Positions 12,076 to 24,318 of a stretch of 64,000 nucleotides of DNA are shown here, piece after piece. The position numbers and the translations under genes were made by a program. Source of the stretch: Trileptium ribeirensis (taxonomy: Eukaryota; Nematoda; Enoplea; Enoplida; Thoracostomopsidae); NCBI GenBank assembly GCA_030248225.1, contig JASANE010029352.1, positions 1-64,000 on the forward strand, in the 5' to 3' direction. Numbering within the stretch: position 1 is the first letter of the stretch; each line of letters begins with the position of its first letter. A model generated the notes under the pieces. It made no database searches. It was not told the DNA's origin and worked only from the letters and a program-made list of their open reading frames with translations.

Positions 12076-13415
12076 GTCAATAGGCCCGTATCTACACCAC
12101 ATAATATTCCGATAGTCTCATATTCGCGGTGGTTTGGTCAATTACTACGTGCGTATATTGTGGGCACGGTGTATTTATTAGGAAGGTTAAACTTTTATAA
12201 GAAACGATTGGTGTGATTCCGGATTATTATGGTGCAGCTTCGCGGGGTTGGTTAACAGTGCGGTGGTTGATTGGTTTCAACGAGGTAGACTATGGACAAT
12301 GTAAAAAACTATTTCGTTAAAAGAAGACTCTGACTGATATAAATAATTGCCGAATAATGAATCATTGCTTTGATTTATTTGTTGTCGATTGAATGAATGG
12401 TTTCATTAGAATGATTGTTGCATGCAATGTAAGTAACAAAGTTAGGAAAATTTGGGGACAAATTTTTGTGTGACAGAGGGGTAATGTAACGAGGTATTGC
12501 CTTGGAAAATAAATTCCCACATGTGAAGCAGGGGGACGTACTAAGTCGTGAACCCCAAACATGACGGGCCGAAGCCCTTAACTTTACTTCACATGAGCCA
12601 ATTTGTTTCCCTTATTTACTGTATTTTTATGAATTTATTATGCATTGGAACTTAGTATATGTTGGCAGAATCTTGTGTACACGTGTTTGTGTCTGTATGT
12701 GTATTTAATGTATTTAGATTGTGTTAGAATTTTTGTACAGGGTATAGGAGAAATTTTAAGACTTAGCTAATTTCGAGAGAGTTTTACAGGAGAAACGAAT
12801 TTACAAGACTTTATTTGAACAGAAGGTACAGAATTTAAACATATCGAGTTTGAGTGTAAGGGTTGGCCGCCTTAAGCATTAGGCCTACATTAGCGGATAT
12901 GTGTATGTGTATCTGCTGGATTTTCGAATAAAATCCTAAAATTTGTTTATGCTTGAGAATTCGGAGGAAATCATAGAAACTTATTCTCTAACGACTAAAA
13001 TTCACGTAGGTTTAAGAGAGAATTTTACGGGAGTGGAATCAGAGTAAAACTTAGAGAACTTATTATGTAATTTCGATCGCTTAGAGAAATCAATAGGGGG
13101 GAGTAAAAAACTTATAGCTCGGGTATTTAAGTGGTTGCTCAATTAGTTCAGGGCCTCAGTCGGCCTCAGAAGCTGCGCAATCAGGGTGAGTACTGTGAGT
13201 TAGGTTATGTGTTTGATGTATGTAGAGTTTGTAAGTGTAATTTGTTGTGATGTGTGAAATAAACTGTCTGAATTAGAGGTGTTAAGAATTAAGGCCTTAG
13301 GAATAAACTCATAAAATAAATAATCATTGGTGCTCGCATTGCTGTATAAAAACTTGTAGTAGTTCATGTGTACTCTGCGGCGGGACTAAACTCCCCTAGG
13401 ACCACGTAGGTTACA
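12076..13415 (+). repeat. Right arm of the long inverted repeat; LTR-like, plus orientation
   Basis: Inverted partner of 7268-8746. On the plus strand it reads as an LTR-like unit: a TATTTAAG stretch near 13123, a TTCAGGGCCTCAG initiator-like sequence near 13147, GAAATAAACTG (polyadenylation-like AATAAA) near 13256, and a terminus ...GTAGGTTACA at 13415. Similarity to the left arm starts near AATAGGCCCGTATCTAC (about 12076). No primer-binding site or polyprotein could be confirmed next to it. Confidence 0.7.
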
Positions 13416-13560
13416 GACATATATGGTAAATATTTGTCCTTATTCATAGTTGTCGTTTCCAAGTAATAGATAATAAGAGGCAAAATTTACGTCGAATTTG
13501 ATCAGACGAAAAGCTACAGGCTATTCTTCGTTGGCAAGCAGGATGTGCTATTTATACACT

Positions 13561-13648
13561 TTTGTGAGCTTTCTATCTAAATGGAACATGCTCAAATAAA
13601 ATGTTAGCCAAATTGTGTAACAAACCACTGTCACGTTACAGGTGGCAT
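13561..13648 (+). repeat. Dispersed direct repeat, copy 1
   Basis: TTTGTGAGCTTTCTATCTAA and, further on, AATTGTGTAACAAACCACTG followed by ACAGGTGGCA are repeated at 14193-14279. The copies differ at several positions, so this is an old duplication or two fragments of one repeat family. Confidence 0.8.
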
Positions 13649-14192
13649 CCCCAACTGTATGCGGGAAGGTCCGTCATTGGAGTGCACAATCTGCTCCTTA
13701 TCGTCGCGGTATCTAACAGTACCTGCATTATCACGTTTATATAATAAATTATTGTTATTAAAAACCAGAGATATATCTCCTTGATGCTTTTCGATACATG
13801 TAATCTGTGAATCCGGCTGCTGCTAAATCTATATTTGATTCCTCATGGGAAAACAGCATCGTTGGCGGATTTCTTGTACTGTCGGCAAAGTTCGCAGCAT
13901 CCTGGTTTTTCACAATTACTGTAATTCGCCTAAACTACTATGAGATGATGTTATAGTTCTTGCAACGATCCGGTGTTAATTGCGACAGCCATACAATTCT
14001 GTTGAAATAGCGTATTGCTATTCGAATATAACACAATTCGCATCACAATAACGCCCCACTGCACGTCATGGAAATATTTGACCCGATTAAAACCTTACGT
14101 GCAGAAGCCTGGATTTTAGGTTTTGGTTTGAAAATATTTTTCTTTACACCGAGTATTAAGCAACCATCGTGGTTGCCGTCGCATTTACGTAT

Positions 14193-14279
14193 TTTGTAAG
14201 CTTTTTATCTAAATGAAAGTGCTCTGGTAAAATTTTAATCAAATTGTGTAACAAACCACTGTCAAGCTACAGGTGGCAC
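14193..14279 (+). repeat. Dispersed direct repeat, copy 2
   Basis: Second copy of the repeat at 13561-13648 (TTTGTAAGCTTTTTATCTAA; AATTGTGTAACAAACCACTG; ACAGGTGGCACC). Confidence 0.8.
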
Positions 14280-15869
14280 CAATATTTATATGCACGGTGT
14301 TGGCCCGACATAAGTGGTTTTGACCCAATCATTGTATTATAAAATCTTCGCCGGCTTATATTATTGTTACATGTAAGTTGAATTATCCCACCAACACGAA
14401 CATATTAACCCACTAAAGTGAATTCCTCTATAAAGTTACTGATGATAACAGCATAAAATCTGGTCAGCTATTGGCCGGAACTTGGGTGTTATGCAATCTT
14501 GCTTCCAAGCGAGAAGTGATGCAAGTAAATTTATTTTACCCATATACGAAGTGCGATGACAGCATTCAATGGTAAAAAATTTACTAGCCTTCGTATTTCT
14601 GTTCTTGACTTATAGATATTGTAATAAAAATTACGTTTCAGTGCTGTATATCGCCGGCAACATGAAGATCCATCTTTTACGGTAAATGGAAAAAAATGCC
14701 GGAAAATTGGCAAAACATTTTTGCTAAATTTAAGAAAACTTTTGAGTCACAAATAATTTCGCAAATATGCCCACCCCGACCCACCTACCGGATGATCTCT
14801 CCACCGGAACTTCGGACCTCGCTTCATGTATGCTTTATGTTTTTATATCGAAGACCGAGCCAATAATGTCCAGCTTTACGATTTAGTAAAAACCAAATTC
14901 TGCACATTAGAAACAATTTTCCCTACAGCAATCAACGGTGGTAATATACCAATCTTTACAATTGAGCCTTTTCAGCCATAAATCACCGAAAACAATCTTT
15001 ATTTTGGTCTTGTTTTCCAGGGGCGTCGCAAGCTATTCAAAAATAGACCTGAACAGCAAGACATTGAAGAGGGCTGACCATTCACATTCATTTAACCGCA
15101 TTAGTTTTTTTCACCGTTTGTCAGTAAATAATGAGGGGGCGCTTACCCTGCCCTCTCTCTCTTGCAATGCAGCATGATATTGGCACAGAATTTCCAAGAA
15201 TTTCTATAGATTTGGACTACAGAACACAGACGAAGCGACGGAAATGACGTGTTTGCAACAGAATTTAAATGTGGAATAAATTTACCTATTTCGTTTGACG
15301 GCGATAAATTGTTATAGTACGACATACGCTGTGATTTTATTTTATGCTATATGATGTATAATTATATTTTGGCAGTATTTCAAAGCTGGAAATTCAAAGT
15401 TTATCAGCTATCCAAAGCCAAAAATCTTGTTAATCAGCTCAATTAACTCAGCGAATACGAAATAGAACTGTAATCTTTGGTTTGTTTTTATATATTAATA
15501 GAAAACAATCAAGAATTTAAGGTTCAATCTCATGTGAGCGAGTAAAACTGTATGTGTAGAGAGATTATTTGACCAGCTTCAAATTTTTAAAATTCGCTAA
15601 ATCGCGACTTGGGCTTCAAAATTAATTTACACCAGGATTTGTAGTATATTAGCAACAACTGTTTGGCTTTGTTACATATACAATTTTCAACATTTTAATA
15701 TATGAGATTTTATGATTTCCGGTGACATAGAATTTTAGTGTGTAATTTTTATAGTTTTTGAACTTGCACACTTTTACAGAAGCTATTTCGGAACAATACA
15801 TAACAAATTCACTTTTAGTATTGTATTGCTTATGTTCTGTGCCCACAGATAAAATTATCTCAGTAATTT

Positions 15870-17510
15870 CAAAAAATTCATTAGGTGTTCAACTTCAAAA
15901 CGAAAAAAGGGGAATAAGGTTTGTCCCATATGGGGATGCGACTGTGCCTAACAGTGTTCAAATCGTTTGTGGTGGAAAGGCCCCAATTTGCTCAATCAAA
16001 TGACCAGTGTCTGGTTATTGTTCAAAGCTTTTGCGCCTCCTCCTATAAATGAGCAAAGTCTTGTCGTTAAAGACGAACCTCCAGCTCCACATGAAATCAT
16101 TGACGAGTCTAAATTTTCAACGTTCTTCAACGTTATCAACTGCATATGTTCCTCTTTTTGTGAACAATCTGGGAAACCACAAGAATCGTTTGGCAGGACT
16201 TCTTAAATCAAATCAGCTAAAAAAATGCTAAACTATTTTGGAACCGAACAATTGAACAAAAGTTATTCCCGGAATTGATTTCGTTTCGTGGCCCAACGTG
16301 GTCAAGCGGTGTCGGCTGACAGTTAAACTTGCTTAAAGATCTTGATGGTCTTCTGCGTTGCTCGGGGCGCATTTCTGAAGCGGACCTTTCTTATGCAGCA
16401 ACCTACCCTATTTTTATACCTAAACGATACTATTTTACTGATCTGGTGATCCAAGATCATATCCGGATTCTTCATTCTGGCACCACGGACACCCTTACGA
16501 ATGTGCGACAACCATATTGAGTAAACAACAAACGAAGCGTTGTCTATCGTTTGTCTGCAGCTGTCGCGTCTGTTGCCGCGCGGAGGGTGGACCGTTTCGT
16601 ATACTTCGACCGCCATCTCTTCCAAAAACTCGCGTCACGGAAAAACCTGCTTTCACCAACACTGGAGTAGTATATTTGAACCCAATTTATGGTCAAAAAT
16701 AAAGACAAATCTGCTCAAAAAGTGTAGGTCGTTTTGTTCACTTGCATGGTTGTGCGTGCTATTCATTTGGAGGTCGCTGATGAGTTGTCCGCCGAGCAAT
16801 TTTTATTGTGTTTGCGTCGTTTATGCACGTCGTATGGTGTACCCTAATTGGATGTGTCTGAAAATGCACCTCAATTTCATTCGGCTGATAAAGCATCGGG
16901 AAAACAAGCGGAGGACATTGTGTTTTCTGAAGAAGTACAAGGCTTCGCAAGCAACAACGGCATTGAATGGCAGTTCAGTGTAAGCGGATTTTACGAGAGG
17001 TTAATAGGGGTGTTGAAGCGATGTCTAAAAAGTCTTTGATCAGCGTGCTGGCGACGTCTGCTGGGCAACTCACTCTTGTCACTGAGATTGCCACCTCCCT
17101 CAACTATCGGCCCATTGTTTATGTTAAAAATGAAGTTGGCTCTTTGCCATTGACTCCAGCTGCCTTTGTGATGAAAGCATCGATGCGTCCTCTGCTTCGC
17201 GTTGACTTTTCGAGTGGCGATTATCCCTACAAAACACCAGCCTTGGTTGCTAGATGGCGCCGTTTGCAAGTAATTGTTGATCGTTTCTAGAGCCACTGGC
17301 AGAACCAGTACTTACTCAGTCTTCGACAGCGATTGTCGTCACATTACAAGCGTAACTGCAGTTCTAGTGTTCCAAAGGTCGATTCCGTGGTTTTAATCAA
17401 AGACAATCTGCCGAGTATGCACTGGAAGCTTGTTAGGATTAGCCATGTACATGCCAGCAACGATGGTCAAGTGCGCTTTTGCACCCTGACACTCAGCAAT
17501 GGGAAGTAGT
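15870..17510 (+). pseudogene. BEL/Pao retrotransposon integrase region (relic)
   Basis: Plus-strand BEL/Pao pol remnant. 16030-16320 resembles the RNase H-to-integrase linker. 16329-16520 encodes LLRCSGRISEADLSYAATYP then HIRILHSGTTDTLTNVRQPY, the zinc-binding integrase N-terminus of BEL elements. 16740-16860 encodes MVVRAIHLEVADELSAEQFL and LRRLCTSYGVP. The second catalytic site reads SENAPQF where SDNA is usual. SGFYERLIGVLKRCL near 16985 carries the catalytic Glu. 17085-17290 (LNYRPIVYVKNEV, LPLTPAAF) and 17310-17505 (QNQYLLSLRQRL, VVLIKDNLPSMHWKLVRI) are the BEL-specific C-terminal region (DUF5641-like). Frameshifts occur between all blocks, so it is inactive. Confidence 0.88.
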
Positions 17511-17890
17511 CTCGTCGCCCTACCAAGCTACTCTTTTCTTTGGAGTTTGATTCGGGAACCGATATTGACTCTACTGATGCTAAACCGTTGCAGGGTTACT
17601 ACATCCATCATTGCGTGCGGGTGGGGCAATACGTGCAACATCCATCGAAGAGGATTGCTGCTTCATCACCCTACTTTTAGTGTATGCAATTTCGTCTTTC
17701 GGAGGAGGAGCTGAGTGACGAAGCCGCTTGCGTCAAACACGCCATCTGCTCAACGTGGGTCGAGCAATGTGGAGTCTATCCCAAGGACGGCCTTATCACT
17801 AACGCCCAAACGATATACCGAGAAATCCTCCTTGACCAGCTAGATCAACAAGCTGGATATTGTTGCGACAATAGTTGTTTTGCAGCATGA
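17511..17890 (+). pseudogene. Unassigned ORFs directly after the BEL pol
   Basis: Open stretches 17499-17714 and 17684-17890 follow the BEL integrase with no gap. An alternative frame reads LFSLEFDSGTDIDSTDA. They may be the end of the BEL polyprotein or a flanking ORF. No family is recognised. Confidence 0.3.
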
Positions 17891-19062
17891 TGATGGCAAA
17901 GAGAAGAAAAATTCAGTTGGAGGTTTCAAAAAGTCGGCGAGATAATGGGGAATGTCGACTGTATTAGCAGATGTATTTAATCTTAATCTATGATATTTCG
18001 TTGCTGCTGAATACATCTTGTTTAATGTAGATGCCGGACACAATACGATTGTTTTCTGACAGATCATAACTTCAGTATTTCTGAGATCTTTTTGTTCATT
18101 TGAATAAAGCAAAATTCGTAAAAAAAAATTTTTCAACATAAATCGTTTCCCGCGGTTACTACAGTTATATTATGCATTGTTCACAAAGAAATGTGTACAC
18201 TTACTCGACATCGTCAGCACATGCACACGTGTGTATGGAAACATTACGTTTGATATGTATGTAATATTCTTCGTGAGTTGTTACGCAGAGCGCGTGCTGT
18301 GCAATATCTTTGGTGCATTGTAAAGCATAAGCGCTTTCATGTGTTGTTATGTGCAATCGCAGCATTATATCACCAATAGAAACTTGTTCCGAACTGTCTT
18401 AACTACACATACTGAAGGTCCGATGTCTCACGAGATGGTAGACGTGCCATGAGAGCGCAAGGCCAGTATTCGGCCTCCAAGACGGTACGCAGATAGACGG
18501 TGGTTGCGGCTACTACTTAATAAATCATACCATACCACGTACATTGCGTATGGTACAATGAGTCTAGAGTCATAGCCATGTCTGCCAAAATAATCGTAAC
18601 CGCAAACACTTAACGAGGACCAAAAACTGAATAGTATGTTGCTTGTTGAGCAGTGGCGGATTACGCCAAAACGTTAGTGTTCGGAACACGATATTCACAT
18701 GCTCCAGCGTTTATGTCATCGCTTTTGAAAATACGTCCTGAGAATTTTGCTACAGTGAAACCTTCTAAACAGTTCAACGTTTTCGTCATTTTTAGGTTAT
18801 CTATTTTGGAACAATCATTAGAATAGGTGTCCATAGACGGTACGGATAACTTCCTTATGGTCGGACTCATCATAAGGAATCAAGAGGCTATAATCGATGG
18901 GCCGAATGCCATATCTCATCTGCTATATTACTAATTTACCATAAACCCGGCTTCTCGGAAGGTCATAGTTGTCGCTAGTAATATTATAGCAAAGCTATGT
19001 TGCCGATCCAACGTGCAAGGCGTGGAACTGAATATTTGTTCGAGCCCAGTAAAAACAACACG
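17891..19062. other. No recognisable feature
   Basis: AT-rich DNA without a recognised gene or repeat. Confidence 0.4.
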
Positions 19063-19552
19063 TTATGCATGAATAAACCTAAGGTGACCCCGCCAACCAT
19101 CCTGTTCTGTCATTACAGATATCGAATCGCAAACCCTTGTTACGAAAAACAGGCTTAATTTCATTCGGTTTTTCGTTAATCGAAAATTGGCAAAATCAAA
19201 TTGAAGTGCCACAAATTAGACATTGTGTTCGAACAGAATTTTGGCAATTTCAGTTTTCAGAAATTCTGTTCCATAATGTATTATAATTTAAATTTGGGTC
19301 ATACAGTGTTCGCGAACATATTTAATGCAAAAGTGACGTCACAATCAAATCGACAAATTTTCGTTCTCAAACATTTAGGTAATTGTACTTCAATTTTTGC
19401 GAACACAAAATTGTTAGATTTCAATCGCAAACGCTGTGTTCGCGAACAGTTTTACGCCGAATTTCAATTGACCAAAAAACGTTCCATACAAATTTTGTCC
19501 AAAAATACAAATAGGATAGTTGCCGGGGTCATTTGAGGTTTACTCGCGCGTT
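19063..19552 (+). mobile_element. Palindrome-bearing TIR element, copy 1
   Basis: 490-bp non-autonomous element. The left end (TTATGCATGAATAAACCTAA, then GGTGACCCCGCCAACCATCC) pairs with the reverse complement of the right end (AACGCGCGAGTAAACCTCAA, then ATGACCCCGGCAACTATCC). It contains exact TTCGCGAACA at about 19308 and 19438 plus decayed versions. Three relatives are at 24319-25968, 47927-48902 and 55028-55464. There is no coding sequence and no convincing target duplication. Unit limits are inferred from where the inverted match ends. Confidence 0.75.
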
Positions 19553-19843
19553 ACAGCAGCGGTGGGATTTTTAAAAAGGGAATCCAAGTTATCAGGGTTG
19601 GTAGTTTTGCCGCTAATGCTCCACCTAATGGGACAAACTTGCGTTATTGCAACGCCTTCCTCGGTCGTTTGGGAGAGACGGTAAACCATCAGGTAGGCAC
19701 TCTAATTGAGCCACCAAGGCTGGTAATAACAATTTCACAACCCATTTTTCTGCCAATCATTTTATGGTTATCCTTAGATGGCTTACAACCAAGTAGACAA
19801 GCGACAGGAAGACATGGTGTGTATACACTCCTCGAGATAAACC
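19553..19843. other. Leader of the env-like ORF
   Basis: About 290 bp between the TIR element and the env-like reading frame, open in part (19639-19851), with no recognisable motif. Confidence 0.3.
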
Positions 19844-21293
19844 GTGTCTGAGAAACTGCTGTCCCAACCCAGTTGTATTATCATGCCGGATTTACAACAG
19901 AATGTTCAAGAATTAGAAGGAGAACTAAGGAGCACACACCAAGGTGTACTAGACGCGAGTTACTACATGGCACTAAGGCGCGAGTATTGCGAAGCGAATG
20001 TCTATTTTTACGATAAACCTAAGGCTAAAAAGAAGCAATTTCTCGCAGCATTAGCCGGAATCGCTGTCGTAGTCACTGGATTTCTAAGAGTTGGAGTAGC
20101 TTTCACAAATGCGGTACACCTAAAAAATTTTAACAAACAGGTGCTCATGCTGGCCAAAGAAACAAGAAAAATACGCGAGCGATTACGAAACTGACGCATG
20201 CCAATGAGGAGCTCACTCATACCTGCATCATGAGACGAAGGAGGTGGTTAGCATGATCGATCAAGTAAGGTGCCAGGAGCAGCGATAAGTTGCAGAGGTC
20301 CATCGTGAACTGGTAAATAACATGACTCGTACCAGCCTTCGGTCGTCGGTTGACGCGGTCATGGAAGCCATGATGAGTGTCCAACTACCACCAAAAGTAG
20401 TTGACGCCTCAATATTAAAGAACTTATTCCAGAAGGACTCTCTAATATCGCAAACCACACTAATACGCGAAACAGCGCTGGCCTACCAATGTGGGCAAAT
20501 TTATCCAGTGCATAATTGTCTAGTATCGTTTAAATTTGCATTTATTCTGAGAGTGCTATTGGGTACATCTGACGCCGTCCTACTATATTTTCTTATGTAT
20601 AACGTCGGCTGGAATATTCCGGAACGTAATGCAAACATGAAGCTACCGCTGCCGGACTACGCCACTCGAGTCGAACGAGCACGGTGCAAAGTACTAAAAT
20701 TGCACACATGCAATACGCGACCGGGTATTGATTTCTGCGAAGTTCATCCACTGGTAACATCTGGGTGCTTGATCTGGTTCATCATGGGTGAGGAAGCTCT
20801 GGATGACACACGCCAACTCTGTAAGAATAGTGCATTGGTCGTACTAATATCCAGCCATACCGACGTCTATACCACGGTTCAGGGAATCCCAATCCACACA
20901 GCAGAATGCAAACCCGTTGTCTCTAAGAAAAAACATCTTGCTCACGTAACCCGAGCAGAGACAATAAATATCGCGGAAAATAGAGTTTTCTGGCAGTCGA
21001 ATGAAAACTATATCCAGCTAGAGGTCGGGCCACTAATGTTGGCTAACACGCTAGAGGCTCTGAAGTCACCATTCATGTTGGATCCAATATCACAATACAC
21101 AACTAGCCAGATATACCTCTTAAGCCTACTGCCTGGAGCTCATTAGAGCACGTCAAGGCGACCAACTTACAGGTTCAGCAAATCGCCGACGAACAGTTGA
21201 AGAAAGTGATCGATCTCCCGTATATAACTACAACAGGAATGGCTACATACCTATGGATACTTATCATCAGGGCACTGGTTAGCGCAGGCCAGT
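19844..21293 (+). pseudogene. env: Retroelement envelope-like (class I fusion type) relic
   Basis: A broken reading frame resembling an insect retroelement envelope protein. In the first ORF (19844-20194) a basic, furin-like stretch (KPKAKKKQ, near residue 63) is followed by a strongly hydrophobic, Ala/Gly-rich segment resembling a fusion peptide and then a heptad-like amphipathic helix. After a frameshift, 20322-21146 is a long Cys-containing ectodomain-like region. A further frame change leads to a C-terminal hydrophobic segment (about 21235-21285), fitting a membrane anchor, then a stop. This layout matches baculovirus-F or paramyxovirus-like envelopes of errantiviruses in plan only. It lies upstream of the protease, an odd position unless it belongs to a neighbouring insertion. 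Not functional. Confidence 0.5.
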
Positions 21294-21629
21294 AATTTAC
21301 TTAATAAGGAAATCCGGTATTCGACCCAAGTGTGTAAAAGGACGACTTCAACGCTGGCAGCAACAACGGTCATGTGGCGGAACGGAGCCGAAGCGACTTG
21401 AATTAAGCATCAAGACCGAAAATGAGTACGACACTACTGGCAGGCCGAGACCAATGGTTTCTGCCCCAGCTGGTTCTACGGAACACTTGCAATTACGAAC
21501 ACTGAGCCGTCCTGGATCTGTTCGAATAAATCCTACCATAGCTAGCAGGTGTCGTTTTGCTAAAACCCACTGAACTGTTTCTGTGCTTGAGCGAGCCCAA
21601 CGTAGAGGGCATAGCACGGTAGCATACCA

Positions 21630-21965
21630 ATGGCAAGTCAAAACATTACGCCAAATGGATGGACTGTTGCTGATCAACGCTTCCATATATCGAACATCAG
21701 TGCTCACATTGATGGATACCGTACAGATGTCTCTATTCTGTCACAATACTTAGCCAGCAAATTAGGTCTCCAACCGCGTCCCGATGACCCAACTAAAATA
21801 GTATCAGGCACAAACACTAGCATTAGATGGTAGCATCAGCGTGCAATTATCAATCGGGTCCATAAAGGTACAAACAGATTTCTTTGTTACCAAGACAGCA
21901 CCATATCATTGAATTATAGGAACAAATTTCATGTCCAGTTACCAAAATGCATTATAAATTTCCGA
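21630..21965 (+). pseudogene. Retropepsin-like protease relic (gypsy)
   Basis: 21630-21833 encodes ISNISAHIDGYRTDVSILSQ, aligning with the DTGAxxSxIS active-site loop of retroviral aspartic proteases but without a clear DTG. It continues in another frame as GSISVQLSIGSIKVQTDFFV and IIGTNFM, the flap-side strands and the ILGxDF-like end. The order before the RT at 22.5 kb fits a Ty3/gypsy pol. Loss of the catalytic triad and internal stops show it is dead. Confidence 0.6.
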
Positions 21966-22540
21966 GAGCGTTGCTTAAAAATTGCGGTGGACGAGTAAGA
22001 GGTTAAAATACCGTTCGCAAGGTTAGAACGTTATGATAATCCGTAATTGCAGTAATGTGCAGGAAGCTTACCATCATCGAGCGAAATACAGTAACTTTTA
22101 TCAACGGTACTCCAGAAATTGCCGGGCTAGGTGTAGGACCTGAACTATTCGTACCTGTACCGGAAATTACTGATATCACAATAGCACACGCGTTAGTGCT
22201 AAGAAGTAACAGAACTATACCAATTGCGATAATTAATTTCGGCATCTATTCAGCGCAGACCATAAAAAATATCGAGACTATGGTTAACCCATAGGTGCAG
22301 TTTTTAAAAGACACAAATCAAAATTTAATCACATATGAACAACATAAAGAGGCTAAACAACTGAATCACATAAGGCGCATCCTGAAAGGATCATTCAACG
22401 CATCGAAGCAAGTAAACGCTCTATTGACTACGAAGGAGCTCAAACTGTACTCAGTAAAATTGACTTCGATAGGACATTATTATCCCCGTTTAAGTTAAAA
22501 CAATTGAAAACTACAATCGCTGGAAATGCTGCCGTATTCA
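21966..22540 (+). pseudogene. Gypsy pre-RT linker
   Basis: Open stretches 22055-22294 and 22295-22498 link protease and RT in the same polyprotein order. The text (for example TIPIAIINFG) resembles the beta-rich NxTxxxxxIxxG segments that precede RT in several gypsy lineages. No catalytic function is seen. Confidence 0.45.
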
Positions 22541-22544
22541 GCAC

Positions 22545-23470
22545 GCACGACCTCGACCTACGGCGTTACACTGAACACCGACACCGCATCGAGACCTGAG
22601 ATGCTAAGCCAATAAACCGTGCACCGTATCGATTAGCACACTTCTTGCGTGAACCGCGTAGGAAGGAACTATACAGTATACTAGATGCAGGTCTTATATA
22701 GCCATCGAGCTCATCTTGGGCTTCACCCATCGTATACGTAAGCAAGAGCAACGGCTCACTCAGGCTCTGTGTAGACTTTCGGATGGTAAATACAGTAGCA
22801 GAACAAGATGCATACCCATTGCCCTGAATAGATGACATTTTAGGGTACCTCCGAAATACAAAGTTAATGTTGAGTTTAGATCTAAATAAAGATTTCTGGG
22901 ATCTAGAAATATATACCCGGAAACAAAAGATAAAACATCTTTCGTAACGCTTCATGGGCAGTATGAATACAACGTCCCACCATTCGGATTAAATTCATCC
23001 CCAGAATCCCTCCAACGTTGTGTCAATGATTTTGAAAGGACTCGAGTGAGAGAAATGCTTGATGTATATAAACGACATACTAGTATTTTCACCAACGTTT
23101 GAGGCGCATTTAGCAGATTTAATTCGAGTTTTTGGTCGCTCCCGTAAGGCAAATTTAAAGTAAAAAACATCTAAATGACATTTTGACCGAGGTAGCTTAA
23201 AATAATTTGGTCACATAATTAGTACCGAAAGGTGTCAAATTTGATGCAGAAAAGGCAACAGCAATATAGGAATTTGAACGTCCAGAGACTTTAAAGCAGC
23301 TCTAACGTTTTCTCGAACTCGTAGGATATTACCATAAATTTATACCAAATTATTCAGACATATGCGAACAATTGAAAGAACTGAAACGTAAGGACGCAGA
23401 ATTAAAATGGACACCTAGGTGCGTGGAAGAATTTAAGAAACTTGGACAATCATTACTAGATGAACCGGTA
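22545..23470 (+). pseudogene. Gypsy reverse transcriptase relic
   Basis: Well recognisable RT across three frames. The start APYRLAHFLREPRRKELYSI is near 22622, WASPIVYVSKSNGSLRLCVD with the fingers motif near 22720-22775, and PPFGLNSSPESLQR with the conserved PFG near 22978-23015. The catalytic palm reads YINDILVF near 23066-23092 where YxDD is required, so one active-site Asp is Asn. The connection region follows to about 23470. The RNase H is next, on the same strand. Confidence 0.88.
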
Positions 23471-23479
23471 TTGATTCAT

Positions 23480-23915
23480 CCAGATTTCACGTAGTCATTT
23501 ATATTACAAAATGATGTGTCAGGATATGCGGGAGCAGTATTATCACAGAACCATTCAAAGACTTAAACCTATCGCCTATTCCAGTAAGACCCTTCTCGAT
23601 TATTAATGCAGGTACCCCGCAATTGAGATTGAGGCACTAGCGATTCGACGGGCCGCGCTACACTTGAGCAATCACTTGGTAGGACATAAATTTCATGTTT
23701 TAACCGACAATAAGCCGTTAAAGGCTTATTAATAAATTATAAATTATCAATAAATCATCTAGGAATTCACGTTACTACGAAGGCGAAGCAGATTACTGCT
23801 TGAATTGGGGGGTTTCGAAATACAATACAGACCAGGTAAAGAAAATGGCAATGTGGACGATCTGTTACGGAATCCTAGATATGACCCGTTCGTAAATGAG
23901 GAGCAAGGAAAATCC
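23480..23915 (+). pseudogene. Gypsy RNase H relic
   Basis: After the RT thumb, about 23510-23560 encodes a gypsy RNase H start (GYAGAVLSQ); the frame later drifts. Near 23690 HKFHVLTDNKPL, and at 23800-23860 a LLELGGFEIQYRPGKENGNV-like string, are standard RNase H C-terminal motifs. Several stops and frameshifts are present. Confidence 0.8.
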
Positions 23916-23917
23916 TA

Positions 23918-24310
23918 ATGATACCTAGATATACCTACGAAGTCCTAATGATGGGGCGAGGACGACCTACGGGAGCCCGCCCACCATCGTGCATTCCAAG
24001 AGATCGATCGCATTCTCCATATCCAGTAGGTAATGTAGCTCCACTCGGTAGTGGTGCACCGACCGCCCTTGCATGTCCCACGGTAGCTCAGCCCAACCCT
24101 GAAGCAATCCTATCGCAATTAGTTGCCGACACACTGTTAACCGTGCTCCCTGCTATGCTGAGACAACAAGCAGCTACGTTAAAGTGCAGTCAAATCAGAA
24201 TGAATCCGAACGAAACACCAGTCATGGCAGTATGTACAACAACTATCTCTGGTTATGGAGTCGGACCTCAGGCTCGAAGACCTAAAAGAGCATTTCGAAC
24301 AGAATCATAA
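23918..24310 (+). pseudogene. Pol linker ORF between RNase H and integrase
   Basis: A 130-residue open frame rich in Pro, Ala and Arg, immediately after the RNase H end. By position it is the linker to the integrase, which resumes at 25.98 kb after the inserted TIR element. No domain is recognised. Confidence 0.4.
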
Positions 24311-24318
24311 ACCATAGG

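Larger units (their letters stand above)
13416..15860. other. No gene; dispersed short repeats
   Basis: Non-coding, AT-rich DNA. A direct repeat of about 87 bp is present at 13561-13648 and 14193-14279 (listed separately). Nothing else is recognised. Confidence 0.4.

Noticed and set aside
20322..21146. The 274-codon open frame as a host gene
   Set aside because: It is framed by a fusion-peptide-like segment and a C-terminal anchor in other frames and sits in a retroelement assembly.
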